A program made the position numbers and the translations under genes. The notes beneath the pieces were generated by a model that searched no databases, was not told where the DNA came from, and was given only the letters and a program-made list of their open reading frames with translations. Source: Takakia lepidozioides (lineage: Eukaryota > Streptophyta > Takakiopsida > Takakiales > Takakiaceae). Taken from it: a DNA stretch of 64,000 nt. Positions 48,257 to 58,731 of this stretch are shown here, one piece after another. Within the stretch, counting starts at the first letter, position 1; each line of letters begins with the position of its first letter. Location of the stretch: NCBI GenBank assembly GCA_030704615.1, contig CM060732.1, positions 54,665,053-54,729,052 on the forward strand, written 5' to 3'.

Positions 48257-51200
48257 CTATGCTAACCCAATCTCCATATGAGAAGGACGCTCCAATAAAT
48301 CAACAGAATCCCTACATTCTACAAACCGCTTATTGATTTTCTTCCGCATTCTTTGAACCCTGCCCAAATACCAAGTGCCTTTGGTTGCTCCTCTGCAGGT
48401 TTTCCCTGGTCTACCTTTCCTGTTTGTAGTTTGGATCGCAGTCTCCTCATCAACAAAAAATACAGCACAATCCGAACCCAATCCCAAGCTCGTGGCTTTG
48501 TTGCTAGTAGTTGGTTTGTTTTCTCGGCAAACAACATCGATGCACTTCTTACTCGAGTCAATCTATCCTTGGATAGAGTAGGGTTGCCATTGAGTTGGCT
48601 AACCAAAGTGCTTTTGAATATGGTCTTCCCGTCTACTTTGACAAATGGAACCACCGCCTTCGATCCATCTTTCTCTTGTTCAAACTCATCAATGACAGCA
48701 TCCAGAGTATGTCTCAATTCACTTTGAACAAGTACCTCTTCCGCATGATCATCCAAAGGTTGGCTCAAAACATCCTCCATTGAATTCGAAGGCTCCCACA
48801 CCAATTCATCTTCCACGACCTCATTTTGAATATGTGTGTCTCATAAGAGGACAAATAGAATCTATGGCATCGACATCATCGCCCTCCTCTTCCATGCTTT
48901 TGAATAGCTCGGCCTCCATTTGTCTCTCAATTGTCCATGGCTCATTCCACCAATCCAAGTTTGTTGCTTTGTTTGGTTTCATCCCAAGTTTATGGCATAA
49001 AAGTTGCGCTTCTAGAAATCCAGTTTTCAAAGCCTCCACAATGCAATCATCCGATTGGACAGTAGAAAAGTCGGACAAATCAGCAAGGGGGATACCTGGC
49101 TTCTTCTCCAAAGAGGACCAAATGTGTTCTTGTTTCTTGTGAGCTCTTGAGAACTTGGGTCCTTTTGGATTCACCTCGAACTCGGATATGCGTGTTAATG
49201 CTCCCGCACTCTCAATCAAATCACACCCGTCATATGTCCTCTCATTCCGTAATATACCTCCCACTTTGCTGAAGAATATTTCACACACATCTGAACCAAC
49301 AAGGCTCAAAGGAACTTGCACATGATTAAACTTATCCTTGAACAATTTGATAAGTAGAACCACGTAGTGGCATGAAATTTGTAAATCCAAGTATGCTTCC
49401 CTGCTAATGAAGAAGGATTTCAGATTATACACCTCGTGGTGGAATAGCCACAACTTCCACAATCTGAAAAAAATGATACCTTCGCAGCAGATTGTACCCT
49501 CTCACACAATGACATGTGAGGAGACAAAAAAATGTCGATGTAGCATGAAATGATGTATAGGTAAATTTCAATACCTTGGTCCTCTCTCTTCGATGATTCA
49601 CAGTTGATTGTAACTCCCTCAAACAAGCTTGCACCTTCCGAGATGCCAGTCGTTGAGCTGCTGCCCAATTCTGTCGATATTCTCTTTTGATATCACATTC
49701 CTGAAGTCCATGCTTGTCCACTGAAAATGAATGATAGACCAATAACACATGATTCAATGTAGCAACCTCATCACCCAACACCAAAGTCCGTGATGCACTG
49801 TCCAAGGGATTTACCAATTTTTTCCCATTGTGGATGAAGTCCTGATCATGGAGTCCATATATATCTCCCCCGTTGCACACTCGACCTGTAAACAACCATC
49901 CTTCCCAAGGGATGCAAAATCTACTTCCAGCCCCATTGGCATAATCTTCTAACATCACTTTTCTCCACCTACTATCTCCGTCTGAAGCATGCCAATTATA
50001 GGCCCAACCACGTCCCTCACATATTTGTCCCACAACTGTCTCACCACTTCCCATTGTGATCTCACAAAATTGTTGTCAAATCTATTGCAAGTGAGCTGGA
50101 TTACCAATACCAATCGAGGTAACTGTACATGTAGAGGATTTGCTATCAACACTCTAGCATAATGGGCAACCACATTGTTTTGAATGCCTCCACAATATGT
50201 TCGTACCCTGATTCCCCTTCTCTCACTTGCACCACAAAATTTGAAATACATACATGGTTGTCTTGAAGCCCACAAAACTTGAGAAGGGTGTCATCCCTAG
50301 CAATCCAACGTACCAATCGCTTCACAACAGTTTCATCTTTGGCCACCATCACTGGGATGCTTCCCATTGGAATATTTGCATCTTCCATCACATCTCTGTA
50401 AATTCCAGCCACATGCTGAAATATATCATCCGTTTCTCTCACTCTATACTTCAAACCTTTCCTCAAAGACCGTCTTGTAGTATCAATAGAAGGACCCCCC
50501 ACATTTGAAGCCAAAAAATGATGCAATCTCGGACCCCCCCAAAGCTGCACAGTCTCAAACATTGTTTTTGTGCTAGTACCATACCTCTTCCCTTGTGGAG
50601 ACCTGTCAATATTCTTGCCCATATCAACAAGAAAATCCCACAAACTTTCTTTTCCTTCAAAATCCCCCCTCCTATGTGCATCAACAATATCACGACAAAA
50701 TTTGAGAGCATCTCCTCTTTCAATTGCCTCAATCCCAGACTCCTTCAAACTCCTACATCGCACAGACAAGGATGCCACTTTGGTCCTGGCCTCCCACAAT
50801 TTGAATTTCAACTGCCTCAACTCCTGTCTGTTTTTGTAAACTTGACATTTCCAAGATATGACAACCTTCTTCCCTTGCTAGTATCTCTCTCCCCTCTACA
50901 TTCCATGGCACCTCTTTCTCTATATACCCTCATTCTGAAGTCATTTTCCAAGGGAATGGAAGAACATGTTGAACATCTCAAGTTTGGAAATGGCTCCCCA
51001 TCCAATGACACTCTAAAACAATCCGCGTGCCGAAACGTACCAACAACCTTATGCTCTTGATTGTTTAGAGTGATGGTTGCACGTGTCAACGGCTCGACAT
51101 ACCACTTCTTTCATCCCTTGCTATCTTGAAGGAATGGTTTCAGACTTATTCTCTGCTGGTTGTACTCCCACCATTCATCCCATAGGCCCCAACACAAACT

Positions 51201-52480
51201 GTCTCTTCCTTTGTTGCATTGGGACCTTTGCTGTAATTGTCAATCCTCAATCAGATCTGCCCGTTGGGCAGCGTCAACACAAGTGTATGGAGTTTGTGAC
51301 GAGGATGCTCCCATTGTTGATGCCACAATTGGATTGTCAAGTGGTGGGGACGGCAAGGCAGGTTGACTGACCAAGAAAGAGCTTAGATCCCGTTGCTTTA
51401 CATCTTTGGCAATCATAGGCTTTGGAGGCCTTCCTCTCTTTTTGCACAGTCCTTCACTACTTCCAACCTTCTGGCAAATCTCTGCATCGACATGAGTTTT
51501 TCCTTTCACATGCTCTGTCAAAGAAGATTGCAAAAAACCTGTCCTTGGAAACAAGAGTAGCCACTTCGAATCAAGTGGGCACCTAATCTTTATGGAACCC
51601 AACTGCGAATAGTCTCTAATTGTGGCCTCCACAATCTCAAATCTGTTTCCAGGATTGTCCTCACAAAACCGAGCGACTTCCTCTAATGCCTCCTTCACCC
51701 TGTTCTTCTTTGCATCTAATGCTTCATCTGCATTTACAGGGCTGATGACACATTGTGATGAACCCTTCCCATGACGCCTCTCATAGGCTATGCGATGCCC
51801 CTCACTCCTCAAATGAGATCTCATAAAGTTTGCACATGCATCATATGGTTTGTTTTTCCCAGACCGTGCATAAACATCCTCACACTCAACACACCATATG
51901 TGGAACATTGCTTGTCCTTGTTGATCCTTTGTCATCAGCTCAAACTTGTCACATCGTCCTTTTGCAGAGATTTTCCTTTCAATGGCTCTAATCTCTTTCT
52001 GCCATTTTTGAATATCGCTGGATGTAGCCAACGTGCTGCACAATCTACCAGATCTCTGCTGAAGTGCATGCTCATGTGCATGGTCTTCATTTCCACCATC
52101 GCCAACAAATGGTGTATCAGGGTCCATCCTCATCTTTTTAGACACTGGTGCCGGGTCCTCGCCTGGTCTGTCTCATGCAAGATCGTAGAACCACTGGAAG
52201 ATAGAGGTCTTTTCAATCCTTGGTCCCCATCATTTTGGTCTGAAATCTTAATGTGTACAGTATCCCCTTTCAGAACCATCATCTCTTCCTGCTTGGCTGA
52301 AAAGACACTACCCCCCATGGAAAGGAAATGAAATTTTCCTGAGACAAGCTCATCACCTAGAATTTCTACTCGGATGCATTTGTATGTGACACCTTGCATA
52401 GTGAACACAGAACCAAGCCTGTTGGTGATGCATCTCCTCCAACGAGCAGGACTTTTACTTCCAACTCTTCTTCCATGATG
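48257..52480 (-). pseudogene. Large unnamed transposase-like protein of the DNA transposon
   Basis: Minus-strand blocks in consistent order but changing frames: N-terminus (52408-52130), two zinc-finger-like Cys/His groups (WCVECED...SHLRSEGH near 51.8-51.9 kb; RCPLDSK...EHVKGKTH near 51.5 kb), AT-hook-like KKRGRPPKP, a Cys-rich LRCSTCSSIP part (51089-50817), VMVAKDETVVKRLVRW and VREGESGYEHIVEAF (50.2-50.4 kb), HASDGDSRWRK (about 49.98 kb), LHDQDFIHNGKKLVNPLD (about 49.84 kb), CHYVVLLIKLFKDKF, GSDVCEIFFSKVGG, HKKQEHIW (49462-48821), a late KSTLVSQLNGNPTLSKDRL part, and MGLGSDCAVFFV, WYLGRVQRM (48487-48257). Roughly 1,300 residues when whole. At least six frameshifts or stops. I have an impression of similar unnamed proteins in algae, oomycetes and corals but know no family name. 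AKDE, SDGD and HDQD could be an RNase H-fold DDD triad (inference). Confidence 0.75.
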
Positions 52481-53522
52481 AGTTCACCTGCAAAATGCAA
52501 TGAAAACATTTCAAATCAGACCTTGATAGACCAATAACAAAGCACCCGGGTTGGAAGGTTCCAAAGTCCTGTTTTATACAACCCTATAGGCTGTCCAAGC
52601 AGGGACTACGTTGATAAGAGGATGAAATGTATACAGAAGCAAGTACCTGATTGATGAGTTTGACGTTGCTAATTCTTGCTGCTGCTATTGACCAAATGCT
52701 GCTACTTCCACTGCTGGTAGCCCTCTTGGGTGATCCTGAACCCACAGTCCATCCTTGCATCAGCGGCTAGCCCTCCCTCCACACTAACATATTTAAATAC
52801 AAAGTTTGTCAAACTCCCTACGATGTTGCATGAAGAAAGCTCACCTTGTTGACAATATTGTCCCACCGTTGTGGATCATATTTATAGAGCTCCTGCCAGC
52901 GCTGTTCCTTGCTCCAAATCTGGCCCTCTTGGATGATTTTGCACCCACGATCCTCTCCCTACATCAACAGCTACCCCTCCCTCCACACTAATAATGCGTA
53001 CATCATGGCTCTGCAGCTGCTACAGTGGTTTCCAGTTGACCATCTACCCATGCAGGTTTCTTGTAGCTATCCTTCCACATGGAATCATAGGTAATCTGGA
53101 GCTTGGAATCCGGCCATCTGGAAATTTAGGGACGACTCTGATAACAGGGAAAAACAGGCTGAAATGTGTTGAAGAAGGTACCTTCATTAGCAGTCCCTCG
53201 TTCTATCAATTGCGCTGCTGCCGCTGCTATTTCCAGTTGACCATCTACTCACATTGTCCCACCACAGACTGGGGTCAAAGAAGTATTCATTCCTTGAAAG
53301 CTTCTTTCCATCTCTGTTATCTTTTTTTAGGTACTGTCATGCTGCCACCTTGGCAGTAACTTGCAAAGTCACTCCAAAGCACCGCAGATCCACCCAACGA
53401 GCTAACTTACAGAATTCAATACATATGCTTCAGGGCCGAGTCTGATGAGAGGAAAAACAGGCTGAAATAGGTCAAACCAGAAGGTGCCCTCAGGCTGAAA
53501 TGTGTTGAAGAAGGTACCTTCA
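52481..53522. other. Transposon interior, repeated PPR-leader cassettes
   Basis: Contains copies of the cassette described at 52990-55800 and no other recognised gene. Confidence 0.45.
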
Positions 53523-55800
53523 TCAGATCATTTCGTTCGGGCATTTTGATGAACACTTGCTGAGCATCAATACACTCCCACATTTGCAATACATGCTGAG
53601 AAGGGCAGTTCCCACTTTGCCATCCGACTCAAATCCAGTTTTGATCAACCCTGCATGGAGGCCCTTGCCCTGTTCCAAGGCTATTGGGGTGGTACATGCG
53701 TTCAAGATGCTCATGAAGGTGATTTTCATTTGACTCCATACCTTCTTGTTGCATTTGCTGAAAAAGTTTGAACGCCTCTTCACCATGCCCTTGCTATGTT
53801 AATCCTGCAATCATTGCATTCCATGAGATCACATTTCTCTTAGGCATTTTGTCAAACACTTGACAAGCATGCACCACATTTCCACACTTGCAATATATGC
53901 TCACAAGGGCATTCCCCGCCTGGATATCTGACACCAAAGCAGCTTTGATGATGCTTGCATGGAGCAGCTTGCCCTATTCCAGAGCTAGAGGGTTGGTGCA
54001 AGCAGTAAGGATGTTAATGAAAGTGGCCTTGTCAGGCTTCACACCTTCTCCTTGCATGCGTGCAAAGAGTTTGAATGCTTCTGCACCTTGCCCTTGCTGA
54101 ACTAATCCTGCAATCAAGGCATTCCATGAAACTACATTTCTCCGAGGCATCTTATCACACACTTGGAGCGCATTAGCCACACTCCCACACTTGCAATACA
54201 TGCTCAGATGGGCATTCCCCACTAGAATCCAGCAACAATGATGCATGCCTGGAGCCAATTGCCCTGCTCCAGAGCTGCTGGGAGGGAGCACGCATTGAGA
54301 ATCCCAATAAATGTAACCTCGTTAGGTTTCACTCCTTCTAGTTGCATATGTCGAAAGAGGTCGAATGGTTCTGCACCATGGCATTGCTGAGCTAATCCTG
54401 CAATCATTGCATTCCATGAGATCGCATTCCGTTTGGGCATTTTGTCAAACACTTGGCGTGCATGCACCACACTCCCGCACTTTGCAATACATGCTAATAA
54501 GGGTGTTTCCAACAAAAATGTCTGGCTTGAATTCATTATTGAGAATGTGGGCATGAACCCCCCTTGCCAATTGCCAAAGCTTTCGTTTTAGCACATCCCT
54601 GAAGAAGGCAAGCACAGGTCTGCTCATATGTCTCCAAAACATTCCTATGACACCTATGTTTGGTAAATCTTTTCAACATAATATTCCACGTGATCAAAGA
54701 TCATTGAGGCATTCTGTTGAACACTTGGTGAGCATCCCTGATGCTCGGCACTTAACATGCATATTGACAAGGGTACGTGTTGAGTAGAAAAACATCTGTC
54801 GTGAACCCACTTTGGATAAAGTGAGTGTGCACCTGCTTTCCAGCTTTTGAGACCTTCCATCTTGATGCACTTAAGCAAGAGACAGACATACATATTTGAA
54901 TATGCTAAAATGCCTCTTTGGTTTAGAATCTGTAGAGCCTCTGTCAGGCTGTCTGCCGCACAAAGTATCTTCACATGCCCAGAAATGTCAGAAGAGGCAT
55001 TGTGGACTCCCTCTCTTGATCCTCTTTCAGAAGCTGTGGTCATGGTTGAGGTGCCTGATTTTATCATCTGTGCCGCTGCAATAGCTGCCTTTAGTTTACC
55101 ATCTACCCATGTAGGTTTCTTGTAGCTACTGACCCACATGGAATCAAGGTAATCTGGAGCTTGAAGTCCAACCCTCATGGATGAATCTAGACCCACACTC
55201 TATCCCTGCTCCTTCAAGCAAAAACATGGAAAAACTCTGATAACAGGGAAAAACAGGCTGAAATGTGTTCAATAATGTACCTTCATTAGCATCGCCTTGT
55301 TCTATCAATTGCACTGCTGCCGCTGATGTTTCCAGTTGACCATCTACCCGCGCGATTGCTTGTAGCTATTGATTCACAGGGAAGCAGAAAGAAACTTGTG
55401 TTTGAAATCCGGCCCTCTTGGATGAATCTGGACCTCTATCCCTGGTCCTCAGCTATCCCTGCTGTGGACAAATCATGAATACATCCTCAGCCTTGCTACT
55501 AGCAGCTGACACTGATGGCATGAAGTTCTTCCAGCAAACACCCTAAACCCTAATGATGAGAGGGCAAAACAGACTGAAATAGGTTGAAGAAGAAGGTACA
55601 GGGAGCACAAAATCACTCCAAAACCACCATAGATCCACCAACGAGCTAACTTGCAGAATTCAACATGAAAAAATAGGGACGACTCTACTAAGGGAAAACA
55701 GGCCGAAATGCGTTGAAGAAGGTACCTTCATTAGCAGTGCCTTGTTCTATCAATGCGCTGCTACCGCTATTGTTTCCAGTTGACCATCTACCCACGAAGA
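52990..55800 (-). repeat. Dispersed ~100-250-bp cassette, about five copies
   Basis: The phrase AACAGGCTGAAATGTGTT followed by GAAGGTACCTTCATTAGCA, TTGTTCTATCAATTGCGCTG and CCAGTTGACCATCTACCCA occurs in full or in part at 53148-53253, 53455-53525, 55243-55350, 55565-55600 and 55694-55797. Related sequence is at 53020-53110 and 55085-55160. On the minus strand it reads like WVDGQLETxAAAAQLIEQGT, the counterpart of WVDGKLKAAIAAAQMIKSGT at the start of the PPR fragment, so the repeats are multiplied pieces of the PPR leader region. Confidence 0.7.
53523..55196 (-). pseudogene. PPR protein gene fragment inside the DNA transposon
   Basis: Leader WVDGKLKAAIAAAQMIKSG and ILCAADSLTEALQILNQRG, then tandem PPR motifs across several frames: CGSVVHARQVFDKMPKRNAI, SWNAMIAGLAQQCHGAEPFD, EGVKPNEVTFIGILNACS; CGSVANALQVCDKMPRRNVV, SWNALIAGLVQQGQGAEAFK, EGVKPDKATFINILTACT; GKGLHAGLIKTGFESDGKVG. 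These are P-, L- and S-type repeats of organellar RNA-binding proteins. Stops and frameshifts interrupt every second repeat and no E/DYW end is seen. Presumably captured by the transposon, or inserted into it, from a host PPR gene. Not functional. Confidence 0.85.
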
Positions 55801-57059
55801 GAAAACACAGAGGTTGAGAATATAGCTCCAACTATACCACACTTCTGCTTATCTTTCCACGATGATTCCTTCCAAGTTACTCCATAAGAACGATAGAAGG
55901 TCCAAAGTCATCCAGCTTCTGTGTTTATGTAGTGAGAAAATCACATTGAAAAAGAGAACAATGACACCGCCATGAGACTAGGTTATGGGAGCCACAATTC
56001 TTTGCCGACATTGTCAGTGCTACTGTCTCTTCTGAGGACATTGTTACTTTTCATGGTAGCTTACAGTGCCACCTCAAGTTTCGAGGCTCTAGGTGCTTGA
56101 TGGTAAGGTCAATGACATGTCTGTAAATGGCTGAAAGCTGTACACCTGTCACTCCTCAGAGGCCTCCAAATACTTGAACCCATGACTCCCAATAAGGTAG
56201 CCTCATGGAAACCAACCCAGAATACAAACATTGATCTAAATACCTCCTCATTTGTGTGCCACAGCTATGGGGTGGGGCCTCAAGCTTCCACAAACAGCAG
56301 TCTTGATCTATCTACTAGCTCTAAGATTATCTCTCATTGAATATTCGAATCCAGGAGAGGAGACACTTGAGACAGAGAGATAAAATGGTGTCTTGAGGCT
56401 TGCAGGATTTGTACTTTGAAAGTAATTTTGTTGACTACAATCCTTGCTCAAAGAGCAAGTATGGCGCCCACCTGAAGATTGCACACACAATCAGGAGATG
56501 TGTAGTTCATGCAGACAAATACATCACCAAAATCTGAAGCCTGCTAAAGTAGGTCCAAAGAACAACAAAAGGAGTAAGCTGCCTATGCTTCCCCACACCT
56601 TCACTGTCGCTCCATTGCATCCCCGCCACCACTGATGCCATCGTCACCATTCACCTCAACCAAGCACACATGGACATCTGCTGGTGAGGTGACGGTCTGC
56701 GCATGTCAGGCACCCATGTAAAGCCACAAGCACAACTACTGGAACCATTAACTACATGAAACCCCTACATTTCATAGTGCAATAAACCAACAAAGTGTAC
56801 ATAAAAACCACTAGAAATTGTGATAAAGGTACCAAGAGATGAAAACTTTGAGAACTAGAGAGGGAGAGTACCAAGACACAGGCATAATATGCTTCCCATT
56901 CCACCATGCATTCCTCCTTCTCCCATTGCCCCTTCACAAATTTCTCTGAATACCATCTGCTTCCCACCAAAAAGCAGAGATTGAAACATGGCCTGCTAAG
57001 ACCTAGCTGACACGAAAGGGGCGCGGGGGAGGAGGGAAAAGAGAGCCCACGGGAGACAG
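55801..57059. other. Transposon interior without recognised gene
   Basis: Unremarkable composition; the minus-strand 128-codon frame at 56752-57138 is unassigned and overlaps the SINE. Confidence 0.35.
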
Positions 57060-57165
57060 ATCGCGGGGAGAAAAGAAAAAAAAGAAAAGCAAAACAACAG
57101 TGCATCGCGATTTGATCCCGCGGTGCGTCACGACACATTCTACATCCTTACCACTAGACTACTCC
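57060..57165 (-). mobile_element. Short tRNA-derived SINE within the DNA transposon
   Basis: Minus strand: box A TAGTCTAGTGG fits the consensus exactly (about 57150-57160), box B-like GGGATCAAATCGC follows at about 57105-57117, and a pyrimidine-rich tail (TTTTCTTTTTTTTCTTTTC) closes it. Confidence 0.55.
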
Positions 57166-57176
57166 TACAATTCAAT

Positions 57177-57274
57177 TACCCCCTCCTGTAAGATTATATT
57201 TAAGGTGATTTAAACCCACCTCTATATGTATAATGTTGTACATGGAGGGGTTTAAAATACCCCCTCCTGTGCAC
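57177..57274 (+). repeat. Subterminal motif cluster, right end
   Basis: TACCCCCTCCTGTAAGA (57177), ACCCACCTCTATATGTATA (57214) and TACCCCCTCCTGTGCAC (57258) on the plus strand, and ACCCCTCCATGTACAAC on the minus strand (57236-57252). Same family as the left-end cluster, in direct orientation. Confidence 0.75.
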
Positions 57275-57315
57275 GCACGTGGCTGGTACATATTGGCTGG
57301 AGTGTACCCCCCAGG

Positions 57316-57323
57316 GTTTTACC
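57316..57323. repeat. Target-site duplication GTTTTACC, right
   Basis: Identical to 47774-47781. Confidence 0.93.
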
Positions 57324-57593
57324 ACTGGTACCACGGCGGTGTCGTATCTTTCTGAGGCATCACGTCGTCAGGTGTTGGGGCAAGCAATGGATCTCAATTG
57401 CTTGACCTGGATTATCAGCTTGGCTATGGCTGAGGAATGTAGAGTGCGGAATGCACTTCCCTTGACGGTCACTCTGCCTACCGAGACAGTACAGGCAGTG
57501 AGTGGGGGCGAGCCGGTGAGGACCACAGGGTGTAGACATCCATGGCACACGTGGGAGGTGCTCGAGGTTCAGTCCTGGGGTTCGGAGGTTTAG
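57324..57593 (+). pseudogene. C5 methyltransferase, motif X and C-terminus (3' part)
   Basis: Resumes in frame with TGTTAVSYLSEASRRQVLGQ and AMDLNCLTWIISLAM, the end of motif X and the last helix of the catalytic domain. It directly continues ERERAMGFT at 47781. The reading frame then runs into a linker toward the PHD region and stops at 57593. Confidence 0.88.
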
Positions 57594-57612
57594 CCTTGGT
57601 GACTATGTTTAT

Positions 57613-57975
57613 TTGCAGCAGACTGCTCCTACGACTCTGGATGTTACTGTAGGGCGTGTTATTCTGAGGGTTCGAGAGGTGTTGCCCTCAGGAGTCCTAA
57701 TCTTGGAGGGTCGGGATGACATGACTTGGAAAGACCATGTGTGTAATTGTGCGCCATGTCACCTTCCCAATGTTGATGGCAGAGTTGACCCAAACTTGGC
57801 AGTAGTACCTGCAGGTTTGAGGTGCATGCTCTGTGGGTCTGCCAAAGGGGCAGCCACCATGCTGGTGTGTGATTGATGCTCAAGGGGTTGGCATATGGGA
57901 TGCTTGACTCCACCTCTTAAGAAGGTTCCTGACGGAGATTGATTGTGTCCACACTGCTTGGGATAGTGGCAGTGG
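57613..57975 (+). pseudogene. PHD finger of the retroelement
   Basis: The frame gives CMLCGSAKGAATMLVCD, TGA, CSRGWHMGCLTPPLKKVPDG, D, TGA, LCPHCL. C-x2-C, C-x2-C, W-H-x2-C and C-x2-C form a complete Cys4-His-Cys3 PHD zinc finger with the GWH..CL.PPL..VP.GD core. Both TGA codons stand where Trp is usual, so G-to-A changes probably made them. PHD fingers read histone H3 tails. Lying behind the methyltransferase, it may have guided integration or methylation to chosen chromatin, which is inference. Confidence 0.8.
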
Positions 57976-58222
57976 ACATGACTGGAGGCAGCTAACAAGA
58001 CATGGGAGGCCAAGCTCATAGGAGTCAATACATGAGATCCCAAGCTCAAGTTCACAGGTTGCAAGACGGCGACTAACGATGGGACAACTCTTGCACCCGG
58101 CCTCTTGATCGATCGAGTTTGAGTGTAGTAGGGATGGTGGTGGAGGACTTAGTGAGGCTATGGTCACTATCACATCTTGTGGCTACCTGGACTTAGAGGG
58201 ACCTAAGCACCAGCTAGGGGGA

Positions 58223-58403
58223 TGATTGTGTGGACCAGTGACTGCCATAGTGGGCAGCATAGTGGCAGCCTAGTGACTGACTAGTTGTAGCCTAGTGGTT
58301 GGCCTAGTGGTGGACTAGTGATATACTAGTGTGTGACGTGCACATGTGTTGTGTGGTTTTGGACAGCGATGTAGTTGTGTAGCGATATCTATGCGCACGA
58401 CAG
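58223..58403 (+). repeat. LTR segment R, copy 1
   Basis: Starts TGATTGTGTGG directly after a purine tract (AGGGGGA, 58216-58222) that resembles a polypurine tract, ends GCGCACGACAG. About 90% identical to 58732-58911. Confidence 0.8.
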
Positions 58404-58404
58404 C

Positions 58405-58731
58405 TGTCAAGTTATTAAACCACTAGTGTGAAACTAGCTAGGAAATAGCTAGCTTTTATATATTGACATTTGGGATTGGCCCAAGTGTCAATCCAGGGGT
58501 CAAGGCAGATTTAGGCCCTGGAGTGGTTATCTTCACGGCAAGCGTGGGAGGCTCATCTTTCTCGAGTTGAGCCTCACCGCGCCTAGCTATGGCGCCGTAG
58601 TGTGGATTCCCCATGGCGTGGGGTGCACTTGGCTTGACTTGTATTTGAGTGATGAGTTTATATATGCATGAGTTTATGCTTCAGCTTTGTGAGCTCGCAT
58701 GAGCTTGTGCTTGTATTCTTCTACTTTTTCT
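58405..58731 (+). repeat. LTR segment L, right copy
   Basis: Matches 41005-41330 almost throughout and follows R copy 1 without gap; R plus L would make an LTR of ~509 bp with TG start and CA end. Confidence 0.88.

Larger units (their letters stand above)
47782..57315 (-). mobile_element. Unclassified DNA transposon, 9,534 bp
   Basis: Terminal inverted repeats CCTGGGGGGTGCACTC (47782-47797) and, reversed, CCTGGGGGGTACACTC (57300-57315), one mismatch in 16. Flanked by the 8-bp duplication GTTTTACC. The host frame reads AMGFT before it and TGTTAV after it, exactly continuous when the element and one duplication are removed. Both ends carry iterated subterminal motifs resembling TACCCCCTCCTGTANATA, five in the first 240 bp and three, plus one inverted, in the last 140 bp. 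Cargo: remnants of a large unnamed protein (48257-52480 minus), PPR-gene fragments with repeated cassettes (52.9-55.8 kb minus), ~1.3 kb without recognised genes, and a SINE. An 8-bp duplication occurs in hAT, P and Novosib elements, but the ends lack the hAT CA start. Confidence 0.92.

Noticed and set aside
47782-57315. Calling the DNA transposon a hAT element on the strength of its 8-bp duplication
   Set aside because: The ends start CCTGGGG rather than CA, and no hAT transposase motifs (such as the C-terminal dimerisation region) are visible in its protein.
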